A stretch of DNA of 64,000 bases from Saccharothrix sp. NRRL B-16348. GTDB lineage: Bacteria > Actinomycetota > Actinomycetes > Mycobacteriales > Pseudonocardiaceae. Below, one piece after another: positions 53,867-61,855 of this stretch. The notes under the pieces were generated by a model that was not told the origin of the DNA, did not search any database, and was given only the letters and a program-made list of their open reading frames with translations. The position numbers were made by a program, and so were the translations under genes. The DNA lies in contig NZ_LGED01000001.1 of NCBI RefSeq assembly GCF_001280085.1, positions 186,001-250,000 of the forward strand. Direction: 5' to 3'. Within the stretch, counting starts at the first letter, position 1, and every line of letters starts with the position of its first letter.

Positions 53867-54697
53867 GTGAAGGGCTGGCGGGCGGCGGTCGTGGCACTGG
53901 CCGCGCTGTCGCTCGCCGCCTGCACGGCGCAGGTGCCGGGCGTGCCGGACGGCGAGGTCGTCCGGCCTTCCCTCACGCCGACCGCCGACCAGCTGCCGAA
54001 GGCGGGCCAGTGCACGGACACCGGCCTCGCAGTGCTCGACTGCAAGACCGAGCACGAGGCCGAGGTGACCGAGGTCGGCCTGGTGGACGGCCTCGGCGCC
54101 GAGTACCCGAACGACCGCGACCTGCGCCGTGCCGCCCTGCCCGCCTGCCGCGCCGCGCTCACCAAGTACCTGGGCAGCCCCGACCACGACGCCACCCGGC
54201 TGCAGGCCCACGCGTTGTGGCCGAGCCGGGACGGCTGGGCGAAGGGCGACCGCTGGCGCGTGTGCACGGTGGTGGAGCTGAAGCCCGACGGCACGCGGGT
54301 GCGGCGCAAGACCAGCGCCAAGGACCTCCTCAAGGCCGCCGGGTTCGGCACGGTGCAGTTGTGCGCGACCGCGTCACCGGGCGAGGCCAAGGACCCCGGG
54401 ATCACCGCCTGCGACCAGCCGCACAAGGCCGAGGCCGTGCCGGGCGTGCTCGCGCTGGGTAGTCACCAAGAGCCGACGCCGTCCCTCGACCAAGTGAACG
54501 CCAAGGCGGCCGAGCACTGCGCGAAGGCGGTCACGAACTACGTCGGCGCGCAGCGGGAGGACGTCTTCGCGTCCTGGCGGGCGTTCGGCAGCCTGGCGTG
54601 GTCCGAGGGCTACACGTCGGCGGTCTGCTACGCCGAGGCGACGCGCCCGTTCACCGGCCGGCTGTGGGGCCTGGGGAAGAACGCGCTGCCCGCCTGA
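53867..54697 (+). CDS. Septum-formation-like lipoprotein
   Basis: This protein has 276 residues with a GTG start 4 bases after the peptidase stop. The signal VVALAALSLAAC ends in a lipobox. The body has two Cys-rich repeats, each with a Cys in a similar place (GQCTDTGLAVLDCKTEHEAE and ACDQPHKAEAVPGVLAL), typical of the actinobacterial septum-formation domain, which is duplicated here. It would be an outer-face lipoprotein; the role in septation is only inferred from the family name. Confidence 0.8.
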   Translation: MKGWRAAVVALAALSLAACTAQVPGVPDGEVVRPSLTPTADQLPKAGQCTDTGLAVLDCKTEHEAEVTEVGLVDGLGAEYPNDRDLRRAALPACRAALTKYLGSPDHDATRLQAHALWPSRDGWAKGDRWRVCTVVELKPDGTRVRRKTSAKDLLKAAGFGTVQLCATASPGEAKDPGITACDQPHKAEAVPGVLALGSHQEPTPSLDQVNAKAAEHCAKAVTNYVGAQREDVFASWRAFGSLAWSEGYTSAVCYAEATRPFTGRLWGLGKNALPA

Positions 54698-54749
54698 ACC
54701 AGGCGGATCGCGACTGACCCACAGGCTGTGCACAGTTCCATCCACACCC

Positions 54750-54758
54750 TGTGGACAA
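54750..54758 (-). promoter_or_regulatory. Isolated DnaA-box match
   Basis: TTGTCCACA (minus strand, 54758-54750) equals the actinobacterial DnaA-box consensus. A palindrome CTGTGCACAG lies at 54726-54735 and a TCCACA at 54741-54746. The cluster sits in a convergent gap of 61 bases, not near a dnaA gene. Confidence 0.45.
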
Positions 54759-55223
54759 CTAGCGCCGCCGCCAGGACAACACCACCAGCAGCACGCCGAC
54801 CAGAACCGGCGCGCCGCTCTCGAACACCGGCCTGAGCACCGGCAAGAACGGGTAGGCGCCCGACTCGAACAGCACCGAGGCGGTCAACGCGGCCAGCCCG
54901 GCGGCCAGCGGCGCGGCTGGGGACAGCTTCCCCAGCGACACCAGACCCACCAGCAGTCCCGCGAGTCCCAAGGCCACCAGCCCGCGCAGCCGGACCTCGT
55001 CGAACTGGTCCAGCGCGTAGCCCCACGCGAACGCCCCGAACGCCGCCGCGACGGCCCCGAGCACGAAGCCGCCCACGTGCCACCACGCCGACACCCGCGT
55101 GCGCTTCCGCTCGGCCGCCACCCCGACCGGGTGATACCGCACGACTCCCGGAGCCGGGCCCACCTCCGCGTCCGGCAGCCGGTCGTAGTGCAGTCCGCCC
55201 AGGAAATCGTCCTGCTGGGTCAC
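54759..55223 (-). CDS. Small membrane protein of unknown function
   Basis: This protein has about 154 residues from a GTG at 55223 that immediately follows AAGGAGGG. The N-terminal 60 residues are soluble (DDFLGGLHYDRLPDAEVGPA). Four hydrophobic helices follow (HVGGFVLGAVAAAFGAFAWG, LVALGLAGLLVGLVSLG, AAPLAAGLAALTASVLF, VLVGVLLVVLSW). There is no recognisable domain. It is separated from pckG by a strong terminator, so it is a single gene. Confidence 0.72.
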   Translation of the reverse strand: MTQQDDFLGGLHYDRLPDAEVGPAPGVVRYHPVGVAAERKRTRVSAWWHVGGFVLGAVAAAFGAFAWGYALDQFDEVRLRGLVALGLAGLLVGLVSLGKLSPAAPLAAGLAALTASVLFESGAYPFLPVLRPVFESGAPVLVGVLLVVLSWRRR

Positions 55224-55268
55224 CCCTCCTTGGTACCTCCGGCCGAGCCCGAAATCACCCGGAGCAAC

Positions 55269-55308
55269 CAAAAAGAGACCCGGTGGACGCCGTTGGCCAC
55301 CGGGTCTC
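55269..55308 (-). terminator. Rho-independent terminator of pckG
   Basis: On the minus strand GAGACCCGGTGG (55308-55297) pairs perfectly with CCACCGGGTCTC (55286-55275), followed by a T tract (TTTTTGG, 55274-55268). This is a textbook intrinsic terminator, 29 bases after the pckG stop. Confidence 0.95.
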
Positions 55309-55336
55309 ACGCCGAGAGGTCTCGGGGAGGAGAAGC

Positions 55337-57148
55337 TCAGCCGAGGCGGAACTTCAGCGCTTCCAGCTCGTCACGCAGCGAGGTCGGCACCTTCTCGCCG
55401 ATCTTGGCGAACCACTCCTCGATCATCGGGATCTCGGCACGCCACTCGTCGGCGTCGAACTCGAGCGCGGCCTCGACGTCCGCACGGGGCGCGTCCAGCC
55501 CGTCCAGGTCCAGCTCGGCGGCGGTCGGCACGTGCCCGATCGGCGTCTCCACCGCGGCGGCCTTGCCCTCGATGCGCTCGACGGCCCACTTCAGCACGCG
55601 CGAGTTCTCGCCGAACCCGGGCCACAGGAACCGCTTGTCGTCGCCGCGGCGGAACCAGTTCACGTAGAAGATCTTCGGCAGCTTGTCCGCGTCGGCCGAC
55701 TTGCCGGTGTCGATCCAGTGCTGGAAGTAGTCGCCGGCGTGGTAGCCGATGAACGGCAGCATCGCCATCGGGTCGCGCCGCACGACGCCGGTCTTGCCGA
55801 CGGCCGCGGCGGTCGTCTCGCTGGACAGGGTGGCGCCCATGAACACGCCGTGCTGCCAGTCGCGCGACTCGGTGATCAGCGGGATCGTGGTGGCGCGGCG
55901 ACCGCCGAAGAAGATCGCGGAGATCGGCACGCCCTTCGGGTCCTCCCACTCGGGCGCCTTGATGTCGCACTGGGCGATCGGCGTGCAGTAGCGGGAGTTC
56001 GGGTGCGACGACAGCTCCTCGCCGCCGGGCGTCCAGTCCTGCTTCTTCCACGAGGTCAGGTGGGCGGGCGGCTCGCCCATGCCCTCCCACCACACGTCGC
56101 CGTCGTCGGTCAGCGCGACGTTGGTGAACAGCGAGTTGCCCTTCGCGATCGTGCGCATCGCGTTGGGGTTGGTGTGGTAGTCGGTGCCGGGCGCGACGCC
56201 GAAGAAGCCGTTCTCCGGGTTGACGGCGTACAGCCGGCCGTCGTCGCCGAACCGCATCCACGCGATGTCGTCGCCGAGGGTCTCGACCTTCCAGCCCGGG
56301 ATGGTCGGCTCCAGCATCGCGAGGTTGGTCTTGCCGCAGGCGCTGGGGAACGCCGCCGCGATGTAGTACGACTTCTGCTCCGGCGAGGTGAGCTTGAGGA
56401 TCAGCATGTGCTCGGCCAGCCAGCCCTCGTCGCGCGCCATGACCGAGGCGATGCGCAGCGAGTAGCACTTCTTGCCCAGCAACGCGTTGCCGCCGTACCC
56501 CGAGCCGAACGACCAGATCATCCGCTCTTCGGGGAACTGCGTGATGTACTTCGTCTCGTTGCAGGGCCACGGGACGTCGGCCTGGCCCGGCTCCAACGGC
56601 GCGCCGATCGAGTGCAGCGCCTGGACGAAGTCGGCGTCGTCGCCGAAACGCGCCAACGCCTTCGTGCCCATGCGGGTCATGATGTGCATCGAGACGACGA
56701 CGTACTCGGAGTCCGTGATCTCCACGCCCAGCATCGGCTTCTCGGCGTCGAGCGGCCCCATGCAGAACGGGATCACGTACATCGTCCGACCGCGCATGCA
56801 CCCGCGGTACAGCTCGGTCATCGTCGCCTTCATCTCGGCGGGGTCCATCCAGTTGTTCGTGGGGCCCGCGTCCCGCGGGTCGACCGAACAGATGAAGGTG
56901 CGCTCCTCGACCCGCGCCACATCGGTGGGATCCGACGCCGCCCAGAACGAGTTGGGTTTCTTCTTCAGCGGAACGAAGGTCCCCGCGTCCACGAGCTTGG
57001 CGGTGAGCCGGTCCCACTCTTCCTGGGAGCCGTCGGCCCACACCACTTCATCGGGGCAGGTCAGCTCTGCGACCTCACGCACCCAGGACACCAGGCGCGC
57101 GTGGTTGGTCGGTGCGTGGTCGAGACCGGGAATGGTCACTGCCGTCAT
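55337..57148 (-). CDS. pckG: Phosphoenolpyruvate carboxykinase (GTP)
   Basis: This protein has 603 residues from the ATG at 57148. It converts oxaloacetate and GTP to phosphoenolpyruvate, the committing step of gluconeogenesis. The P-loop is [15 protein letters not shown], the substrate-binding sequence [20 protein letters not shown], and the guanine/metal-binding region [15 protein letters not shown] plus the catalytic segment FVNWFRR-type [20 protein letters not shown]. Length and motifs are those of GTP-type PEPCK. It is followed by an intrinsic terminator and has a long upstream region with two dyads (57269 and 57455). Confidence 0.97.
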   Translation of the reverse strand: MTAVTIPGLDHAPTNHARLVSWVREVAELTCPDEVVWADGSQEEWDRLTAKLVDAGTFVPLKKKPNSFWAASDPTDVARVEERTFICSVDPRDAGPTNNWMDPAEMKATMTELYRGCMRGRTMYVIPFCMGPLDAEKPMLGVEITDSEYVVVSMHIMTRMGTKALARFGDDADFVQALHSIGAPLEPGQADVPWPCNETKYITQFPEERMIWSFGSGYGGNALLGKKCYSLRIASVMARDEGWLAEHMLILKLTSPEQKSYYIAAAFPSACGKTNLAMLEPTIPGWKVETLGDDIAWMRFGDDGRLYAVNPENGFFGVAPGTDYHTNPNAMRTIAKGNSLFTNVALTDDGDVWWEGMGEPPAHLTSWKKQDWTPGGEELSSHPNSRYCTPIAQCDIKAPEWEDPKGVPISAIFFGGRRATTIPLITESRDWQHGVFMGATLSSETTAAAVGKTGVVRRDPMAMLPFIGYHAGDYFQHWIDTGKSADADKLPKIFYVNWFRRGDDKRFLWPGFGENSRVLKWAVERIEGKAAAVETPIGHVPTAAELDLDGLDAPRADVEAALEFDADEWRAEIPMIEEWFAKIGEKVPTSLRDELEALKFRLG

Positions 57149-57268
57149 CTCGTCTCGTCTCCTAGCTGAGCGCCAGCCCACGGTGGACGCCGTTGTCCTG
57201 GTGGGACGTCCTCGGGAATGGCTCCGCCCGCCCGGTGGAGGGCGTGCCGTTTAAGGGGATAGACGGAG

Positions 57269-57293
57269 GTTAGCCGGGTTAATCCCGGGTAAC
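57269..57293. promoter_or_regulatory. GTTAGCCGGG-N5-CCCGGGTAAC dyad
   Basis: The arms (57269-57278 and 57284-57293) match at 9 of 10 positions. The dyad lies 121 bases upstream of the pckG start. Confidence 0.5.
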
Positions 57294-57454
57294 GCACATC
57301 TGACCTGTCGGCTGGCTCACAAAACCGATTCTGGAATCGATTCAGCACCCGATCACCACAAATCCGGCTGTGACCTGGGCTTTAGTCGGCGGAATGCAAG
57401 GGCGATCCGGTGCGTCGATCGCCACACGTTCAGGTGGCTGAACAGTAACGCTGC

Positions 57455-57466
57455 GAGAGCGCTCTC
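57455..57466. promoter_or_regulatory. LacI-type operator GAGAGCGCTCTC
   Basis: This is a perfect 12-base palindrome with the CG-centred GAGCGCTC core typical of LacI-family sugar repressors. It is 307 bases upstream of pckG. No LacI gene is in the window. Confidence 0.55.
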
Positions 57467-57518
57467 ACGGCCGGGCGCAAGAATTGCTGCTCCGAAATGC
57501 CCGGATTTCTCGAACGTT

Positions 57519-59213
57519 TCAGGAACGGCGGACGGGCCGGCCGAGCAACGCGATCAACGGCTGTTCCACTTGTGCCACAAGGGATTCACCGAACACGCAC
57601 AGCGTGTGTTCCCAGGGGTGCCCGAACGTGCCGAGGCGCAGATCGCGGGTGACGTACAGGAAGTAGTCACCGTCCGGGTACACGTGGCCGGGCCACCGCG
57701 GTTGCCCCGGCCGGCCGACCCGGTCGGGGTCGAACCGGTAGCCGACGTGCTGCCAGTCGAGCCAGTACAGCTCCTCGCCCACGCCCTCCCGCAGCCCAGC
57801 GATGATCACGCTCTGCAGTCCGTCCACGCCGTCTTCCCCGACGTTCAGGTGCCAGGTCACCGATCCGGGTGGTTCCGCGATGCCGGGGAAGGCGCTCGTG
57901 CTCGGCCGGAAGTCGAGCCGCCGGTAGACCCGGCGCCAGACCTCGTCGTACTCCGCCTGATCGAACAGCGGGACGACCGGACGCGTCGCGGCGGCCGGGC
58001 GCGGCGGCGTCCAGTGGTAGGAGCGGGCGGTGGCGACCTCGCGGAAGCCCGCGCCCAGCAACACGGCACGCAGCTCGCCGTCCGCTTCGGCGAAGAACGT
58101 CGACTCCGGCTCGGCCCACTGCCGCCACGCCGCCAACACCTGCGGCCACTGGCCGGTGAGACCACCGATCACCACGGCGCCACCACCTGCGGGCTCCGCC
58201 CACCCCGCGCCCACGACACGGCCGCGTTCGAGCACGACCTGGACGTTCGCGTCGTAGAGCCGGGCCGGGCCGTCGGCCTCGAGGTCGGCGAACGGCGTGC
58301 GGTGGTGGCCCCGCGCCAGCCGTCGCACCTCCGGCAGGTCCTCGTCTCGGAGTTCACGCACGTCACCGCTCGGCGGCGCGGTGATCTCGTCCGCGACCAG
58401 GACGGAACGCTCCCAGCCCGGCGTGAAGCCGGCCGCGAGCAGGTGCGCGGGGAGGTCGGGCGCTTCGTGCGCGTAGGTCTTCCACTCGACCGGCTCACCG
58501 CGTTCGGCGAAGTGGCGCAGCTGGCGTTCGACGAGGTCGGCGAGGTCGACTCCGGCCAGGTCGGGGTGTTCGACCGTGCCGTGCGCGCCGTGGTGGACGC
58601 GGGTGACCGGACCGTCGTGCTCGACCACCGCGCCGATCGGCGTGCTCCACGGTCGGCGCGGCCACGCGTCGTCGGCGGGTCGGGTCTTGCGCCGCGGTGG
58701 GCGGGGGCGCACGGGGTTGGCGTCGAAGAAGCCGTTGATCGCGGCGACGACCTGAGGTGAGGCGAAGTCCGGCACGGTGAGGTTCAGACCGCCGGCCACC
58801 GGGCCGTCCGGGCCGGGGGTCGTGAGGACGAGCGTCGACGCGCGGACCCGGCCGAGTCCTTCCCGGGACGCGGCGTCAGGGGTCAGGCCGGCCACGATCA
58901 CGCGGTGTGGCGTCGCGCCGGCGAAGACCATCCGCACCACGAGCAGCGCCCCGACGCCGTGACCGCCGAGGTCGTAGTCAGTGGTGGCCAGGTGGTCGAG
59001 CAGGGCGAGCCCGGCGGCGGTCGGCACCAAGTCCGGCAGGTCGACCAGGATCACCCGGTGACCACGGGCGACCAGGGGCTCGACGTGCGGAAGCCACAGA
59101 TCGGCCGTGTCGTCCGAGTCTCCGGCGAACAGGACGAGCGGACGGCCGTCGCCGAAGTCGCGGTAGGTGAGGAGGGTGCCGTCCGGAGCCCGGAACTGCT
59201 CGCGCCCGGTCAC
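57519..59213 (-). CDS. Alpha/beta-hydrolase-like, GNAT-like and DUF2716 fusion protein
   Basis: This protein has about 564 residues from the GTG at 59213, which overlaps the GNAT stop (GTGA). Residues 1-140 have an alpha/beta-hydrolase pattern (RAPDGTLLTYRDFGDGRPLV) but the nucleophile elbow is GGHGVGALL, with His in place of Ser. Residues 230-400 resemble a GNAT domain (VRELRDEDLPEVRRLARGHH, then VVLERGRVVGAGWAEPAGGG). The last 160 residues match DUF2716 (PLFDQAEYDEVWRRVYRRLD). The frame is open upstream to 59618, but that part is antisense-like Arg/Pro sequence. Function unknown. Confidence 0.8.
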   Translation of the reverse strand: MTGREQFRAPDGTLLTYRDFGDGRPLVLFAGDSDDTADLWLPHVEPLVARGHRVILVDLPDLVPTAAGLALLDHLATTDYDLGGHGVGALLVVRMVFAGATPHRVIVAGLTPDAASREGLGRVRASTLVLTTPGPDGPVAGGLNLTVPDFASPQVVAAINGFFDANPVRPRPPRRKTRPADDAWPRRPWSTPIGAVVEHDGPVTRVHHGAHGTVEHPDLAGVDLADLVERQLRHFAERGEPVEWKTYAHEAPDLPAHLLAAGFTPGWERSVLVADEITAPPSGDVRELRDEDLPEVRRLARGHHRTPFADLEADGPARLYDANVQVVLERGRVVGAGWAEPAGGGAVVIGGLTGQWPQVLAAWRQWAEPESTFFAEADGELRAVLLGAGFREVATARSYHWTPPRPAAATRPVVPLFDQAEYDEVWRRVYRRLDFRPSTSAFPGIAEPPGSVTWHLNVGEDGVDGLQSVIIAGLREGVGEELYWLDWQHVGYRFDPDRVGRPGQPRWPGHVYPDGDYFLYVTRDLRLGTFGHPWEHTLCVFGESLVAQVEQPLIALLGRPVRRS

Positions 59214-59680
59214 CCGTCGAGCCGTTTGTAGTACTGGACCTGGGGGAACGCGGTGAAGCCCGCGCGTTCGTAGGTGCGGCGCGCCGGGGCGTGGCCGGGA
59301 TCGCCGCCCGTGCCGACGACGGCCAGGGTGACGCCCGCTTCGCGGAGGCGCTCGACCGCGAAGGACGTGAGGCTGGAGCCGATGCCCTGCCGCTGGTGGT
59401 CGGGGTCGACGGCCAGCATGTGGATCTCGCCGTCTTCCAACCGGATCGCGACGAAACCCACGGCGCGGTCCTGCTGGTCGGCCACCCACACGGCTGTCGC
59501 GTCGTCCCGGCAGACGTCCTCGACGGCTCGGGCCTGCGTCGACTCCCAGTCCGGGAACAGCGCGGTGTAGATCGGAACGCCCAGGGCGGCGCGGAACGAG
59601 TCGAACACCGGAGCCCACGCGCGCAGCGAGAACTCCACGACGGTGCCGATGTCGTCGGCCGTCAGCGGGCGGATGACCAT
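59210..59680 (-). CDS. GNAT-family acetyltransferase
   Basis: This protein has 156 residues from the ATG at 59680. The acetyl-CoA site is IHMLAVDPDHQRQGIGSSL, then TSFAVERLREAGVTLAVVGT and the C-terminal RRTYERAGFTAFPQVQYYKR. The N-terminus MVIRPLTADDIGTVVEFSLR is the usual family start. It lies 7 bases after the stop of the 87-residue gene and overlaps the fusion gene, forming a three-gene operon. The acceptor is unknown. Confidence 0.92.
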   Translation of the reverse strand: MVIRPLTADDIGTVVEFSLRAWAPVFDSFRAALGVPIYTALFPDWESTQARAVEDVCRDDATAVWVADQQDRAVGFVAIRLEDGEIHMLAVDPDHQRQGIGSSLTSFAVERLREAGVTLAVVGTGGDPGHAPARRTYERAGFTAFPQVQYYKRLDG

Positions 59681-59687
59681 GCGGCCA

Positions 59688-59951
59688 TCATCGCGACAGG
59701 CGCACGACCTCCGCACTCGAATTCGCGGTCAGGTCCGCCTCGGCGCGGGCGATGGCCGCGTCGAACGCCGCCCGGAAGTCCGCGATCGAGGTGTCCTCCA
59801 GTTGGAAGCAGAACTTGTCGTCCGGGCCGAGCAGTTCGAGCACCCCGTTGTTGACGTTGATCGTGCACACGGCAGCCTCGCCCCGGTCGGTCTGGCACCG
59901 GAGCAGCCACTCCCGCCGCTCACGCTCCTTGCGGATCACCCTCTGCGCCAC
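59688..59951 (-). CDS. Small cytoplasmic protein of unknown function (87 residues)
   Basis: The start is the GTG at 59951, with AGGAGGAGAAGC just before it. The sequence VAQRVIRKERERREWLLRCQ is basic and helical, then QTDRGEAAVCTINVNNGVLE and LLGPDDKFCFQLEDTSIADF look like beta strands, and the C-terminus is an Ala-rich helix. I do not recognise the family. It heads the GNAT/fusion operon and is divergent from the XRE gene. Confidence 0.7.
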   Translation of the reverse strand: MAQRVIRKERERREWLLRCQTDRGEAAVCTINVNNGVLELLGPDDKFCFQLEDTSIADFRAAFDAAIARAEADLTANSSAEVVRLSR

Positions 59952-59997
59952 GCTTCTCCTCCTAGCTGGTTGTATGTCCTCGGACACGCCGAGTAAC

Positions 59998-60012
59998 CCC
60001 TATAGATTAGGG
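59998..60012. promoter_or_regulatory. CCCTATAGATTAGGG palindrome
   Basis: CCCTA-TAGAT-TAGGG has perfect 5-base arms in an unusually AT-rich island (59990-60045) between the two divergent operons. GGGTT and AACCC flank a further 19 bases downstream. It is a candidate operator for the XRE regulator. Confidence 0.55.
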
Positions 60013-60052
60013 TTTAGATAGCCCGTTAGCGATAACCCGATGGAGTGGACAC

Positions 60053-60919
60053 ATGGCGCTGGCGCGGCAGACCATCGAGCGCCTTCAACTCGGGCTCGCC
60101 CTCACCCGGCTGCGCACCCAGGCGAAGAAGTCGCAGGGCGAGGCCGGAGCGGTGATCGGGCGCACGCCAGGCCGGATCAGCCAGGTCGAGAACGGCAAAG
60201 GCGGGCTCGGGGTCGACGAGTTGACCAAGCTCCTCGACTTCTACGGCGCTCACGGTCGGGAGCGCGAGACGATCCTCGCGCTCGGCGCGGCAGCCCGGCG
60301 GCGGGCACCCCGACGGGGATACGTCGACAACCTGCCGGAACCCTTCCAGCGCTTGGCGGAGTTGCAGGCCGCGGCCACCAGGGTCCGCTGGTACGAGTGC
60401 GGGGTGATCCCGGGTCTGGTGCAGTCGAAGGACTACGTCCGGGCGATCATGGCGCTGTCCAACTCGATCTACTGGACAGACTCGGAGTCGGAGACCGCCG
60501 AGCGCACCGCCTTCCGGCTCGACCACCAGCGCCGGGTGTTCGAGACCGGGGCGGCCAAGCGGATCGAGATCGTCTTCACCGAGGACTCGCTGGACCACGT
60601 GATCGGCGACGAGTCGGTGATGCGCGGCCAGGTGCTGCACCTGCTCCAGTTGCTGGAGAGCTACCCCGACCTCGACATCGGCGTGGTGCCGGCGGGCACG
60701 GCGGACAACCCGGCGCTGGGCGGTGGCCTGGTGGTGCTGGACTTCGCCCACTCCACACCTGTCGGCTTCGCGACCAGCCTGCACGGCCCCGCGCCCTACT
60801 ACGATCAACCTGAAGACGTCGAGCCGATGCAGCGGATCTTCGCCCGGGTCAAGGAGTTGGCGCTGAGCCGGGCGGACACCCGAGCGCTGTTGATCGGGCG
60901 GATCAAGGAGGGCACGTGA
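60053..60919 (+). CDS. XRE-family regulator with DUF5753 domain
   Basis: This protein has 288 residues. The helix-turn-helix is at 12-65 (LGLALTRLRTQAKKSQGEAG, then GRTPGRISQVENGKGGLGVD). The C-terminal DUF5753 part has TRVRWYECGVIPGLVQSKDY and ERTAFRLDHQRRVFETGAAK. The next gene encodes the DUF397 partner, overlapping by 4 bases. Such pairs are numerous in actinobacteria and often control development or antibiotic genes; their targets here are unknown. Confidence 0.94.
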   Translation: MALARQTIERLQLGLALTRLRTQAKKSQGEAGAVIGRTPGRISQVENGKGGLGVDELTKLLDFYGAHGRERETILALGAAARRRAPRRGYVDNLPEPFQRLAELQAAATRVRWYECGVIPGLVQSKDYVRAIMALSNSIYWTDSESETAERTAFRLDHQRRVFETGAAKRIEIVFTEDSLDHVIGDESVMRGQVLHLLQLLESYPDLDIGVVPAGTADNPALGGGLVVLDFAHSTPVGFATSLHGPAPYYDQPEDVEPMQRIFARVKELALSRADTRALLIGRIKEGT

Positions 60920-61101
60920 CCGCGCGCGACACGGGGTGGATCAAGAGCAGCCGCAGCTCCGGCGGTAGCAATGCCTGTGTCGAGGTGAGGCTGACCGAGG
61001 CCGCCGTGGGCGTGCGGGACTCGAAGAACGCCGACGGGCCGCGGTTGGTGTTCGCGGCCCGTGGGTGGAAGGCATTCCTCGCGCAGGTCAGTTCGGGCTG
61101 A
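60916..61101 (+). CDS. DUF397 protein
   Basis: This protein has 61 residues from a GTG that overlaps the XRE stop. The DUF397 hallmarks WIKSSRSSGGSNACVEVRLT and VRDSKNADGPRLVFAARGWK are complete. It probably acts with, or against, the XRE protein. The 3' end overlaps the converging Asp-rich gene by 14 bases. Confidence 0.95.
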   Translation: MTARDTGWIKSSRSSGGSNACVEVRLTEAAVGVRDSKNADGPRLVFAARGWKAFLAQVSSG

Positions 61102-61780
61102 TCCACTGGCCGGTGACGGAGTCGATGCGGACCACGCCCGACACCGTGACCTTCTCGCCCGAGTCGCCCGAGCCGTCCGACCACACCTCGTCGCTGTCCG
61201 GCGTGTACTTGCCGTCCTCGCCGATGCGGCCGTGCTCGACCTCGGTCCACTCCTCGTCGCCGGTGTGCCGGGACACCGTGACCTCGCCGTCCTGGGTGAT
61301 CTCGGTGGCCAGGTCGGCGCTGCCGTCGCCGTCGGCGTCGGTGAAGAGCCAGGTGTCGCCGTCCTCGTCCTTGACCACCGCGGTGTCGGCGCGGCCGTCG
61401 CCGTCCGTGTCCTCGGTGGCGGGCCCGACGTTCTGGTCCTCGCCGCCCTCCATGTCGACGACGATCGCCTTGCCGGCGTTCGTGTTGGTCTGCTCGGTCC
61501 GGTCGTCCGACGGCTCGACGGCGACCCACTCGCCGGAGTCCTCGTCGAACGCGGCCTGGCCGGTGAGTTCGCCGTCCGCGTCGAACGAGCTCATCAGGTC
61601 GGCGTCGCCGTCGCCGTCGGTGTCGCTGAACGCGAGGTGCCCGCCGTCGTCGGTCTCCACGACCGCGCTCTCCTCGACACCGTCCTGGTCGAGGTCGTAG
61701 GTCGCCTCGGCGGTGTACTCCTCGTCGCCGACGGTGACCTTCAGCTCGCCGTCGGCCGCGCCTGTCTCGTCGATGTACAC
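61088..61780 (-). CDS. Acidic Asp-repeat protein with calcium-binding-like motifs
   Basis: This 230-residue, strongly acidic protein contains five or more D-x-D-x-D-G units (TYDLDQDGVEESAVVE, FSDTDGDGDADLM, TEDTDGDGRADTAVV, FTDADGDGSADLATE). These are EF-hand-like or dockerin-like calcium loops in a repeated beta structure. It has no signal peptide or anchor. The function is unknown; calcium binding is inferred. Confidence 0.82.
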   Translation of the reverse strand: MYIDETGAADGELKVTVGDEEYTAEATYDLDQDGVEESAVVETDDGGHLAFSDTDGDGDADLMSSFDADGELTGQAAFDEDSGEWVAVEPSDDRTEQTNTNAGKAIVVDMEGGEDQNVGPATEDTDGDGRADTAVVKDEDGDTWLFTDADGDGSADLATEITQDGEVTVSRHTGDEEWTEVEHGRIGEDGKYTPDSDEVWSDGSGDSGEKVTVSGVVRIDSVTGQWISPN

Positions 61781-61855
61781 CGGTGTCCCACCCTCCTGCG
61801 TCCTGTACGGGTAGGACTCACGTTATGCCTGTTCGGTTCCGCTGCGGAAGCGTCA

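Larger units (their letters stand above)
57149..57518. promoter_or_regulatory. Upstream region of pckG
   Basis: This 370-base stretch has no convincing gene. It contains the dyad at 57269-57293 and the LacI-type palindrome at 57455-57466. It lies between the pckG start and the stop of the fusion gene at 57519, so the sites most likely act on pckG. Confidence 0.6.

Noticed and set aside
60005..60016. Telomere-like TTAGGGTTTAG
   Set aside because: A single short match inside a palindromic operator island; no repeats and no sign of a chromosome end.
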